A stretch of DNA of 64,000 nucleotides from Amphiura filiformis (lineage: Eukaryota; Echinodermata; Ophiuroidea; Amphilepidida; Amphiuridae), in the NCBI RefSeq assembly GCF_039555335.1, contig NC_092647.1, forward strand, positions 19,070,946-19,134,945, written 5' to 3'. The stretch's first letter is position 1, and the number at the start of each line of letters is the position of its first letter. The position numbers and the translations under genes were made by a program. The notes beneath the pieces are model-generated. The model saw only the letters and a list, made by a program, of their open reading frames with translations, was not told the DNA's origin and did not search any database. Shown in pieces: positions 46,617 through 57,600 of the stretch.

Positions 46617-47268
46617 GTTATACGTTTGGACAGTATTTATTGTGGGACATTGGAGCACATCAGACATATCAATTGCATTCTGAATACGAAGAATGTCCTT
46701 CTGATATCAAATAATTTTGATTTTTGAAATTCGCAATGTAATACACATTTTATGGCAAATCATTAAAATTGATATTTTTGATATTTAACAGTACTTGAAG
46801 TAAACTTTATAAATCTGATGATTTATACTTAAAGTGTATGTAGGTGGGATGAAAAGCCGACGATCAATTGAAAATTTTGACCTTTCGTATTGAAGATATG
46901 GATTTTTTCCCAAAACACCCAAAAAATTATGGCTTTTTGGGAAAAAAAATCCATATCTTCAATATCAAAGGTCAAAATTTTCAATTGATCGTCGGCTTTT
47001 CCTCACAGCTATACATAGGGCCTACACTTTAAGAATATATCATTAGATTTATAAAATTTATTTCGAGGACTGCTATATATCAAAAATTTGAAAAATATCA
47101 AATTTTAATAATTTGTCATAAAATTATATCGTGAAATTCAAAAAATGAAAATGATTTGATATCAGAAAGACATGCTTCGTATTCAGAATGTAATTCGATA
47201 CGTCTGAGGTGCTCTCATGTCCCACAAAAAATACTGTCGAAACGACATAAACGCTCATTCTAGATTCC
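46617..47268. mobile_element. 652-bp palindromic MITE, TTAA duplication (copy 2)
   Basis: TTAA at 46613-46616 and 47269-47272. Sequence is the reverse complement of copy 1 at 39700-40359 and is itself a full-length foldback. Its distinctive end CTCATTCTAGATTCC matches the left end of copy 1, which fixes the relative orientation. Confidence 0.92.
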
Positions 47269-47272
47269 TTAA

Positions 47273-47825
47273 ATGATAAAGAACCAACTTAAAGCCATCA
47301 TATTATAACATTTTCAAACAAAATAGATTAGCATTTCTTTGCCATAAAATGTTAGCTTTTACTGTCAGATATATCCCTTTTAATTTGGAGCCGAACAACT
47401 ACGGCAAAGCAAAGAAAATTGGAATTTACTACCAGCGCACATGTCGCCAATACGTACCACTCCTTCGGTCATGTTGTGGTACGACCCTTTGTTGTGTATA
47501 TCACCGTCCCGCACGCCGTACGTACTGTGTGTTATGAACATCGTGTATACGTTCGACTAATAATTCCATCGTAATAATAAAGCGCGGATTCCGGCGTTTT
47601 ATTCAAAATCTTGGATTTTGACAAAACTACAGCACCTAGAGTCTTGATTTTGCAGGGTATATTGGTTTAATAAAGTACAATTTAATCGTGTAAAAAAGGA
47701 ATTTTAAAAATTCAGTGAGGGCGTCTTCCTCTGCAAATGTTATAATATGGCTTTAAGGGTATTCTATTCACTCATCCGTGGGAGGGGCTATTACATCACA
47801 TTACAGTTTCTACCGTGGAACGATG
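47273..47825. other. Gene-free sequence
   Basis: No recognised feature; the open frame at 47349-47537 has no recognisable domain. Confidence 0.4.
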
Positions 47826-47828
47826 ATC

Positions 47829-49863
47829 ACGTGTAGTGTGTATGCCATCGAAAAAGAAAAAAAAAACATTTTCCGGCAGTACCCAGCTAACACACTACGT
47901 TTTCACGACGTTCGCTGACGTTGGACTTAAGTTGTCATTTACGTTGTACACACGTAAATCTGTGAACTCGTATTCGAGAAGTGGCAACGTTATTTTCGAC
48001 ATTGATTTTTGGACGTTGATATAATATCATTATGACGTTGTAATGACGTTATTTCGACGTTGATGCAATGTTTGACCAGACCTGGTGACAACGTTTGATT
48101 TGAAGAATACGTTCAGAAAACGTTACACAAATACGTATCTGAAAAATAGTTTAGATGTTGACACCACGGAATGTAAATTCTTCCATTCCAAGGAGATTGT
48201 TGTCCAGCTAAAATTTCTCCATCGTGTCGTCTGACAATGGGGGGGGGGCCTAATATTTGAATTTTTATACGCCCTCCCTTGTTGGGATTGAGCATCATTG
48301 TTGCCAGATGTTAATATAATGTCATAATTACGTTGTCTCGACATAATAAAGCATGTGCACATTTAAAACGTGGTTTAAAAGTCATGAACTGACCCAGATA
48401 CAACGTCATCTACGGACGTCGTTATTACGCAAATTTGTGACGTTGTTTCGACGTATAAAGCACGTTATTACAACGCCGTATAAATGTCATGGTCTAACCC
48501 CGATACAACGTAATCTACGGACGTCGTAATTACGTTAATTTGTGAACTCGTATTCGTGTTGTGATTTTCGGACGTTGATATTCTGTCGGTCGGACATCCG
48601 GGCTATCTCTAGTCTTGGGCCCAAACTGCATGTGGCTCACGGTTTGTTGTGAACAACAGAAACCGGCTGTGAAGGAGGCTACATAGCGATGTTGCTGGAG
48701 TGGCATTCAATTTCGGAAAAAACGACACTCGACCATGGAATTTAATTTTAAGTTTGTCAGTATATAAACGGTAAATGAAGTAAGTTTCTTTCACTCTGAA
48801 GACTTAGAGACGGTTGTTTGATTCCACTGACTATTTGCGATCGAAATTTACAAAACACCAATGACAGAAATCACCAACAAAAATCGAATCAGGGACTTGT
48901 TTTCACTCGAACATCATCAACCGGAAGTGACGTGACATGGACCGACAGAATAACGTCATAGTGATGTTGTTTGGACGTTCACAACTTTGAAACAACGCCA
49001 TAATGACGTTACATTAGCGTTCGGGAATAACGTTGTCACAACTTATGACTTACGACTTTATGTAACTTTTAGACAACGTTGTAACAACGAAAAATTGTTA
49101 GCTGGGTATATCTTTAGAAGAAGCCTTGTCACTGATAAACGTACGAGTTTACATGAGTAACACATCTAAGAGGAAATGATATTGATCATCACTGCCCATG
49201 AAAATGAATTTACCCCTGGTATCATCAGTCGGCTGCGGAGCAGGCGACTACAAGCTTTCTCCAAGTATTGCGATCTTGAGCAAGCGAAACAGTTTTGTTT
49301 GGCTGCAGCAGGTAACAGGAATGCAAAAGATGTCTTGTTCTTGGTTTTGTAGTGAATGATTATTACAAACATAAAAAATGACTTACTTCTACGCGATAAT
49401 TACCAATTTTTTCTCATCTCATAATATATGTCTTGGTCTAATAATTAACCTATTCCAACTTTTATGGATTTGCAAAATGGAAAAACATAATTTGAGGAGA
49501 AACAAATAAACGCTAAAATGAAGGAAATTTGAGCTAAAAGTGAAATATTTCTGAGACATATAGCCGTGGGATAAACACGCAAACAAGCAATTTATATCGA
49601 TATTTACAAGTGCTTGGATCGGATATGATATTTGCCATCAAGCCTTTATATACCTAAGGGCGGTTTACTGGCCAACAGAGTGGACGCATATATAGCAAGC
49701 CATTTGGGTCATTGCGTACCGGTATTGCGGCTGTCGAAAGCAACGTGATGCTTTCAAGAACCGCGCTATTTATCTGGTAAGCTAGGTGGTCAAATTGTAC
49801 CCAAACTTGCGGACAAGAAATGTCATGAATTATGGCACCCTTTTGCGCCAAAATACAGCTTAT
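47829..49863. repeat. Local duplication, copy A (interrupted by a transposon)
   Basis: 47842-47881 plus 49107-49863 match 51630-52377 closely, from ATGCCATCGAAAAAGAAAAA through AGCCTTGTCACTGATAAACG to CAAGAAATGTCATGAATTAT. Copy A differs by the 1.2 kb insertion at 47882-49106 and small indels. Confidence 0.88.
47882..49106. mobile_element. ACGTT-rich element with CCCAGCTAAC ends, TA target
   Basis: Ends CCCAGCTAAC and GTTAGCTGGG are bounded by TA (47880-47881, 49107-49108). The paralogous copy B at 51661-51680 preserves the empty site with a single TA, proving the insertion and its limits. Inside, GACGTTG/CAACGTC words repeat in both orientations. No transposase. Confidence 0.9.
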
Positions 49864-50610
49864 TAAGCCAACGTAAACATCGGTTATAATATTTTCCTAG
49901 CATATTGAGTTAACACCTCAGCTACTTGGTTGTTCATAATAAGATACTTATGGAAAGATATGATAAAATATTCGTCATTTTTCGTCAGTTAATTTTTTTT
50001 CAGAAAGTTTTGTTTATGCATCACCTCTTCCACAGGTCAATCTCTTACACAACTTAGACATACCACCACACGCTTGATTGCACCGGGTGTCCCAAAAGTA
50101 ACTTAACATTGTGAATTTGCCATAACTTGCGTTGGGTTAAAGGGGGGTAACCCTATTGGTTTTGGATATGGATTGTCTTTAAAATTACATATAATATCAA
50201 ATATTGTCCCCTTTATGCAGCTTTGTGAAAAAAACGAGAGATTTTTCATCGTAAATGTGAATAAATAGCAAAATTTGCAATCCAATACTTGGTATGCGTG
50301 AATTGCATTCTGGTAAGGCAAGCAACAACATGTGCCGCAATTACGTTCGTCATGTGCCGTGCGTGCGTGGTTGCAGTTGCACTGGTGACATTTCCCCCAC
50401 AACCAGTTCTTCATGTTCGTCTGTATATCGTTCATGATAGATTTTTGTGTATAAATTATGGCATAATGGCAATAGAGCTCAATATAGCAAAGCAAACTGA
50501 AATGCCCTGACGACACATGATGTTGGAAGTGGAAATGCCCGTATTGAACGGAAACCGGTTCAGAAAAAAAAAAGAAAAAAAATATATTTCCCCTTGCAAT
50601 AATTATGTAC
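49864..50610. other. Gene-free sequence with a mariner-type end
   Basis: GGGTGTCCCAAAAGTAACTT at about 50085 looks like one mariner-type terminal repeat, but no partner end was found. The long - strand open frame (50612-50103) has no recognisable domain. Confidence 0.4.
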
Positions 50611-50611
50611 A

Positions 50612-50649
50612 CTAGCGGGACACCCGCGCTACGCGCGGGTCCCCGCTAG
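50612..50649 (-). mobile_element. Possible Helitron 3' terminus
   Basis: On the - strand ACCCGCGCGTAGCGCGGGT forms a hairpin, followed by six bases and CTAG, then T. A GC hairpin a few bases before CTRR with an A/T target is the Helitron 3' signature. The body would extend right of 50650. The 38 bases also form a near-perfect palindrome, so it may instead be a plain MITE end. Confidence 0.45.
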
Positions 50650-51530
50650 GTGAGTAAATGGGAGCGTTCACTAAAACGGGAGGAATTACTGAACAGGTAG
50701 AATCATTGAAAAGATAAATTTCATTTATCCGAGTCTGACCCTCGATCCCGTTCCCGTTATTGTCTAAATCTGTCCTTTCTTACATTTCCCTGTTGGCTTC
50801 ATTTTTTATTTGCTGCTTAGCTTGTGATTTCCCGTTTTCATGTTATTTATTTAGTTCTGTCCTCAGTTTAATAGCTTTTTTATTTAAATCATCTAATTTT
50901 ATTAGATTTTATTATTCTTTCCTTCTTTAGCCTATTTTATTCCCGTTTTCATTTTCTTACTGTGACTAACTATAACCCACATACTTGTAGGCCTACCTGT
51001 TTGTCCTCATTTTGTTTTCTTTTTTAATTACAGTAGGCCTACCTCTTCATGTTGTTTGTACTTTTAACACACATCTTTTCCCCGTATTTATTACGCCTAC
51101 GGTCGGTCGTTCACCAGTATTATCATTCATTACGTGACTCTGCGTCGTTTACGCGCGGCATGGCGTAGTGCTACGTTACCCGCGCGGTATCGCTGCGCTA
51201 CGCGAGCAGCTTGGCATTAGATACGCCCGTACGACGCGCATGGCTAGCTTAACAACTGACTCACTTTTTTGTTTACCCAGCATAGCAACGGACCACATTT
51301 TCACTGATTTTGAGGCCAATTCTTGACCGTTTTCAACCAAATAAAGTTTAAACACATCCCCGTATATTCCTCGATCTCCCGTATGAATTTGGCGACATTT
51401 GAATCGAAACTGACGGAGCCTATACACGATACATACATAGATACATACAACATTCCCCTATTTATAGTAAGATTTCAAATGAATGTAAAAAAGTTTGGGT
51501 TCAAAAAATGGAGCAGAAAAAGAAACCTCT
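50650..51530. other. Gene-free sequence, possible Helitron body
   Basis: Contains CpG-rich words (GCGCGGCATGGCGTAGTGCTAC, 51154-51175 region) but no Rep/helicase coding sequence. Confidence 0.35.
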
Positions 51531-51532
51531 CA

Positions 51533-51604
51533 CTACCAGATTTTGAACCGGGGACCTCTCGTACAAAAATACGATGCGCTAACCAACTGCGCCACGGAGG
51601 CAGC
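51533..51604 (-). tRNA. tRNA-like sequence (SINE head or tRNA pseudogene)
   Basis: On the - strand CTCCGTGGCGCAGTTGGTTA gives a good A box and a D arm with a perfect GCGC/GCGC stem. GGTCCCCGGTTCAAAATC is a B box. The anticodon stem TCGTA/TACGA encloses six bases rather than seven, the T stem has a mismatch, and the acceptor ends do not pair. It therefore reads as a tRNA-derived SINE head or dead tRNA, not a working gene. Confidence 0.5.
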
Positions 51605-51629
51605 TCCCAATACGTTGGAAGTTTTAAAA

Positions 51630-52377
51630 TGCCATCGAAAAAGAAAAAGAAAACATTTTCCGGTAGTATATCTTTACAAGAAACCTTGTCACTGATAAAC
51701 GTACGAGTATACATTAGTAGCACATGCAAGAGGAAATGATATTGATCATCACTGCCCATGAAAATGAATTTGCCCCCGGTATCATCAGTCGGCTGCCGAT
51801 CTTTGGCAAGTGAAACAATTTTGTTTGGCTGCAGCAGGTAACAGGAATGCAAAGGATGTCTTGTTCTTGGTTTTGAAGTGAATGATTATCATAAACGTAA
51901 AACATTTGACTTACTTCCACGCGATAATTACCAATTTTTTCTCATCTCATAATATATGTCTTGGTCTAATAATTAACCTATTCCAACTTTTATGGATTTG
52001 CAAAATGGAAAAACATAATTTGAGGAGAAACAAATAAACGCTAAAATGAAGGAAATTTGAGCTAGAAGTGAGATATTTCTGAGACATATAGCCGTGGGAT
52101 AAACACGCAAACAAGCAATTTATATCGATATTTACAAGTGAAGTGCTTGGATCGGATATGATATTTACCATCAAGCCTTTATGTACCTAAGGGCGGTTTA
52201 CTGACCAACAGAGTGGACGCATATCGCAAGCCATTTGGGTCATTACGTATATTGCGGCGGTCGAAAGTAATGTGATGCTTTCAAGAACCGCGCTATTTAT
52301 CTAGTAAGCTAGGGGGTCAAATTGTACCCAAACTTGCGGACAAGAAATGTCATGACTTATGGTACCCTTTTGCTAGC
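51630..52377. repeat. Local duplication, copy B (empty site)
   Basis: Uninterrupted counterpart of 47842-49863. It lacks the ACGTT element and keeps CCGGTAGTATATCTTTAC at the site. The two copies differ by scattered substitutions and small indels. Confidence 0.88.
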
Positions 52378-52674
52378 CTGAGTCCCTGGCCTCTCACTCG
52401 CAAAATGGCGGACAAACATGGCGGCGGCTCGTTCGAGGCCTGAGAACGATCCGTGCATTTTTTATGGAGGACTTTTTCATGCGCGACCCTGTATAGACCT
52501 TTTTCTGATGACGTCACCTAATCGATATTGGGGTCCAAGAGACAGCGCGTGTGCCAAACAAAGTTTTTTTGGGGTCAGTGCGTGACGACTGACAACAGAA
52601 CCAGTCCGGCCGTTCGTCATTTTTTTAATTTTCTTTCCCGGTTTTCTTTTTGTTTGTTCACTAAATCCATCATC

Positions 52675-52873
52675 ATGGTAAAAACCTGTGTGGTGCCAGG
52701 GTGTGACAGAGAGAACGTTTTCAGTTCTATAGGGCTGGGATTCTATAGAATCCCAGCTCCTCGCTTCGCATCGCGAAGGCGAGCGTGGTGCAACGCAATT
52801 TTCAAGGGCAATGGACTAGCAAAGGCACAGCAACTGTCAGATGTGCGTGTATGTGGCCTACATTTTCAAACAG
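52675..52873 (+). CDS. THAP domain exon
   Basis: Reads MVKTCVVPGCDRENVFSSIG LGFYRIPAPRFASRRRAWCN and ends VRVCGLHFQT. The C..C (residues 5 and 10), invariant W and C..H pairs form the C2CH zinc site. The donor GTAAAC follows a phase-1 split Gly codon completed in exon 2. Intact in itself. Confidence 0.88.
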
Positions 52874-52880
52874 GTAAACA

Positions 52881-55095
52881 AGCTTAATACCACTTTTAAT
52901 ATGTTGTATATTATAGAGTTGGCAATCCTCAATTGTATTCAATAAATAATGAATTATTTCAAAATAATTGTCATAATTCCCATAAAAACAAATCGTGATT
53001 GATGATTCAGTCATTGAGTACATTGAGTAGTGTAATTCTCTATCATGACAGCAAATGAATAGGCCTCATATACATTCTGTGTTAGCCCGAGCCGAGGTAC
53101 TCACACCTCGGTCACAGTCTACGATTTCCACTGGCCTTCTCCGTACGAAGGTCTGAGACTCCTAGGCCTATAATAGTAGTAGGCCTACAAGAAGTCATAC
53201 CTGGCCACGTGTTATGAGTTGGGGGTCTCATAGGCTGGAGCCCGGACATTTGCTGCAGAATTTTTTGCCTAAATGTCAAATTGTTTAATTACTGTAGATA
53301 CCTACATAGGTAAATTATATACCGAATTAAAGCTCTTAGTGAGTGCTTCAAATTGGTACCTTAACTTTTAATATAGCATGTATACTTCAAAAGTTATAGC
53401 AGCTGAACGAAAAAAATGTCAGGGTGGAGTCGGATCGGCCCATGATATGCTGGCCCATGATATGCACTTTTGTGTTAATGTTTGCTCCAGCTTGTTTATA
53501 TGTTGTTTCTGATTTGCTTCTTTGCCCAAAATTAGTCAAATTGCCTAAATATGACAAGCCTGAATATTATTAAGTATTCTGAATGTATAATCTTTTGAGT
53601 TTTAGGGTTTTAATTGAATTATTTAGCCAGGGTGGAGTCGGCTTACGATATGGCTGCTCGAGAAATAGCGGCTCAGGATATGCTCTTTTCCGGTGAAGTT
53701 TGCGAAAACTTATCAGGATTGTATTTCTGATTTGATATACACTCTCAGATTTAAATATTTAAGATACGAACATAATCTTCTTAATTTACCTACATGGTCC
53801 TGGTAAAAATCCCTTTTTTTTAAGGGGGGGGGGTCCATGTATTTAACATGTTCAGTGGCGCATCATGGTAAGTTTTCTGAAGGGGCAAAGACAAACAAAT
53901 TCCTACATGTAGTAGCCATCATTTGACCCTGTGTTTACCTGGTGTGATTGTTGTGCAAAACAATGGCTATTGTACACTATATTTAAGCCCAAAATTAAGG
54001 TGAACATTTGTGTTTACCACTTACCAGGCCAATTTTCAATTTCACACTATGGGGGGGGGGGTGAAATTTTCTTTGGGAAGGGGTTGGTTATAGGGGTGTT
54101 TGACATTTGTGGGGGGGGGGTGAGTTAGCTAACCAACTCATATTCAGTGGGGGGTGGGCTCACCAACTTAACCCCTTGGTCTTCACCATTTCAAAAGACT
54201 ACAATTACATTTACATAAAGTCACTTCAATGTACATCAGTTGAACATACATGTGTATTTAAATTAGCACTGACTTCATCTCAGTTTTTTTGATTCTTTGT
54301 ACCGGTACCTGTATCTTTCTTGAACATAAAGTAATTTTGTATAAGACTTTCCCAGGAGACAGTAATTCCAAAAGAAACTGTTTTGCATATATATATTGGG
54401 ATTAACTTGCAAAATATAGATCTGAAATTCTGCAAATCTTATTATTTTAAATCCTGTTGTTGACTGTGATATCGTATACAAGTGCAACTTTAACTTACTA
54501 CAAACTTCATATTTTGGACAACAAATTTCAAAATACTGTGAATAACTTGTTGTAATGTCAACTTGAATTCATATACATGTACATATATCATTCTTGACTT
54601 TCTTGTACTTTTAATTACTTTATTTTTCTAGACTAACAGGATTTGTTAATTTCATCAAATTCAGCACCGTTTTTATGCGTTGGCTGCGTTTTAACCCTTA
54701 GCAATTTGAGCACCATAACAGGTAGCAAAAGTAAAACTATATATTTTCTGAAAGCTTTTGATGTGGGGAATGCAAAATGGAGTCTGTTTTGATGTAGGGT
54801 AAGGCATTTTAAAAATAGGACCACTTGATCTTTGGCAATTTTTTTTTAATTTTTCCCTTTTTATCTTCATATATATTTCTTAGCATCATAAATAACTGCA
54901 TTTTTGGAATCCTCATGAAATTTCCTTTCAGAATATGTATACTTTGCCTATAGTAGCATGTACAGGTACTGAAATAATTAATTATAAACAAAAAATGGCG
55001 CGATTTCCCAAAAATATGCAATGTCCGGCAAAAATCCCCCAACTCAAAACGCATGGCCACCTAGAATATTTTCTCAAGTTGAATTTTATCCTTTC
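52881..55095. other. Intron of the THAP transposase, first part
   Basis: Contains a diverged pair of GGGTGGAGTCGG..GATATG..GATATGC blocks (53419-53466 and 53630-53685) and G-runs near 53825, 54050 and 54110. No exon seen. Confidence 0.45.
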
Positions 55096-55335
55096 TAGGT
55101 ATGACTGATTTTACCGTAAAATTTGCGTCAATTCCCGATGTCATGATATATGCGCCACGTTTTGTAGGCTTTGATTGCCAATTACATACGAGTACAACTG
55201 GTAATCAGCCAAAGCCGGTCTGTGCAGTGCTAGGCTGCTATTCAATTGCTATTCATTGGGTGACATGTAATTTCTATGTCATTTGCCTGTACGATGATCC
55301 ACCCAAAAATAAAAATCATCGTATAGATCCCTGTA

Positions 55336-55549
55336 CTATAGAAAAATTATCAAATTCGTGGACATCGTGGAACATTCAACTACGCTTGTTACTCCGCGAC
55401 TAATCATGCTAACTACACGCGCGTACAACGCTACTCTACGGGACTACGCGTCCATATTAGCGAGGCTATCTGCGAACAACTGCTTACTACGCACAGCCAC
55501 GCAAAGAGTATGTTCCACGATGCCCACGAATTTGATAATTTTTCTATAG
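55336..55549. mobile_element. 214-bp foldback MITE, 40-bp arms
   Basis: CTATAGAAAAATTATCAAAT at 55336 is mirrored to 55549; arms of 40 bases differ by one or two bases. The loop is CpG-rich (ACTACACGCGCGTACAACGC). Confidence 0.8.
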
Positions 55550-55999
55550 GCCTATACATTTTGTAGACCACTTGACATGTGACCTCATTGCCTGGCAGTA
55601 TGCGCACGCATTATGGCACTTTCCATTGTTCTTTGCCCTGCAGGCTGCAGTGTGCGTGCGCATCGTAGTTTGCTCAGGGCATGTGTATTTTAAATCTCCC
55701 ACCACATTTCATATCCAAGAAAAGCCATTGAACAGTGAAGCGTATCAAAAGACCAATCCCTCGCCTTTGTTGATAAACATTGATGTCAAGTGGTCTATAG
55801 GTAATAGTCCTATAGCTAAAATAATAGAACAGGTTTTCTCGATCATTGAGAGTATGAATGTACTGCATGCAAGCTTAGTGGAATGACACGATAGCACGAT
55901 CGATTGTGCACGCTGGGATATGCAGCGCTGCCCAAAGCGTGATGTGGTAGGCATTGTCATTGCGTGCATGAACTCTCATGATCGAGAAACTATAGTAGG

Positions 56000-56240
56000 A
56001 ATTCCAATTGAATGAACGCAGCTTTCAACAGCTGTACACGATAAACCGTGATCGTATATCGCATAAACTACAACACGAAAGCACAACCTTGGATACAATG
56101 TTAACCAATCACAAGTGTGTTGGCATGGTTAGATTCAATTTCGCGTTACCCACCCACAGTCGCACACGCTGGCGTACATCGCGCAGTGTACGCAAAAAAA
56201 AGTCACACTATTGAAACCTGTGTTCATTCAATTGGAATTC
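56000..56240. mobile_element. Foldback MITE with 19-bp ends
   Basis: GAATTCCAATTGAATGAAC (56000-56018) is exactly mirrored at 56222-56240. No coding capacity. Confidence 0.65.
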
Positions 56241-56955
56241 TAAGCTCGAGAAGTCAAGCCAAGAATTTGCTCACCGATAGCTTCACATTTTAGAGACCAT
56301 TGTATTCAAAATCGAGTCGGATTCGCTGAAGCATGACACTGTGTAAATCAATGGATGTTAAAAAGTAAACACAGCCGATCACAACAGGCGATTGCATGAA
56401 AAATCTTGCTAAAATAACACTTCAGCAAAATTTTAAACTGTCCAAAATAGGCAAATCTTGCTCCTAAGAAGATACAGTTGACTCATCTAAATTTCAACAA
56501 AAACAGAATAGATAACCTCCGGTGCAAAAAATTGCACTGGTGTCCAACCGAATAAAGATAGCAACACACTCTAGAATCGAATGCATAACTGTCATGTTCA
56601 AATTTGAAGCTGGAGTTCTCGAGTAAATTGAACCCTATCATACATGTAAATTTGGACGTTTGAATTAGCAATTAACAGATACCCAATGTAAATGATATTG
56701 ATAATGAGTGCAGGTCTCAGTTACTGGGACTAAACATGCTAAAGGGTAGGCCTACACAGTATCAATTTTTTCAGTACCGGTATTTATTTTAAATAAAATA
56801 TCACTTCTACTTTACCATTACTTGAAACGTGAAAATAAGACTTTACAAAACATATGTGCAGTGTGTGTAAATTTTGAGTATGGTACATTTGAAGACTGTC
56901 AAATGACTAAATTTCTGACCGTAGTGATTGTCACAATAACAAAAATTAATGTCTC
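56241..56955. other. Intronic sequence, nothing identified
   Basis: No recognised feature. Confidence 0.4.
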
Positions 56956-56957
56956 AT

Positions 56958-57600
56958 AGGACAAATTACGTAGGACAGTGACACCACTTGCACACATACA
57001 TTGTTATTACCCAGTGTCTATGGGGTCCTCACAGATTTGGGGTCAAAATTTCTTACTTGCTAAGAAAAACATAGGACAGTAACGGTATGTTCACACATAA
57101 ATTGTAGTTACCCTGTGTATATGTGGTATTTTTTTATTTAGGGTCAAAGGTCATTAAGGGCCACTTCCGGTATAAAACGAAATACCTTTAAAATGCTTCT
57201 TCTCCCACAAATTACGTTAGGACAGTGACACCACTTGCACACATGCATTGTTATTACCCAGTGTCTATGGGGTCCTCGCAGATTTGGGTCAAAGGTCATT
57301 AAGGGGTCACTTCCGTATAAAACGAAAAACCTTCAAAATTTCTTATTTGCTAAGAAAAACATAGGACAGTAACGGTATGTTCACACATGAATTGTGGTTA
57401 CTCAATTCATATGTGGTATTTTTTTATTTCGGGTCAAAGGTCATTAAGGGCACACTTCCCTCCTGAGACGAAAAACCTTCAAAATGCCCCTTCTGCCACA
57501 AATAACATATGTAGCAAAGTGATGCCACATGCACCCATGCATTGACATTAGCCAATGTCTATGGGTTTTTTATATATTTTGGGGTCAAAGGTCATTGGGG
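56958..57600. repeat. Diverged tandem repeat, about 125/250-bp period, with DR1-type words
   Basis: CAAATTACGT(T)AGGACAGTGA blocks recur at 56962, 57209 and (diverged) 57500, alternating with CATAGGACAGTAACGGTATG blocks at 57069 and 57360. Each half-unit ends in GGTCAAAGGTCATTAAGGG. GGGTCAAAGGTCA is complete at 57141-57153, 57286-57298, 57431-57443 and 57582-57594. Confidence 0.85.

Noticed and set aside
50103-50612. 169-residue - strand protein
   Set aside because: No domain, low-complexity start, overlaps a mariner-type end and a putative Helitron end.
55101-55403. 100-residue + strand protein in the THAP transposase intron
   Set aside because: No recognisable domain and its end runs into a foldback MITE.
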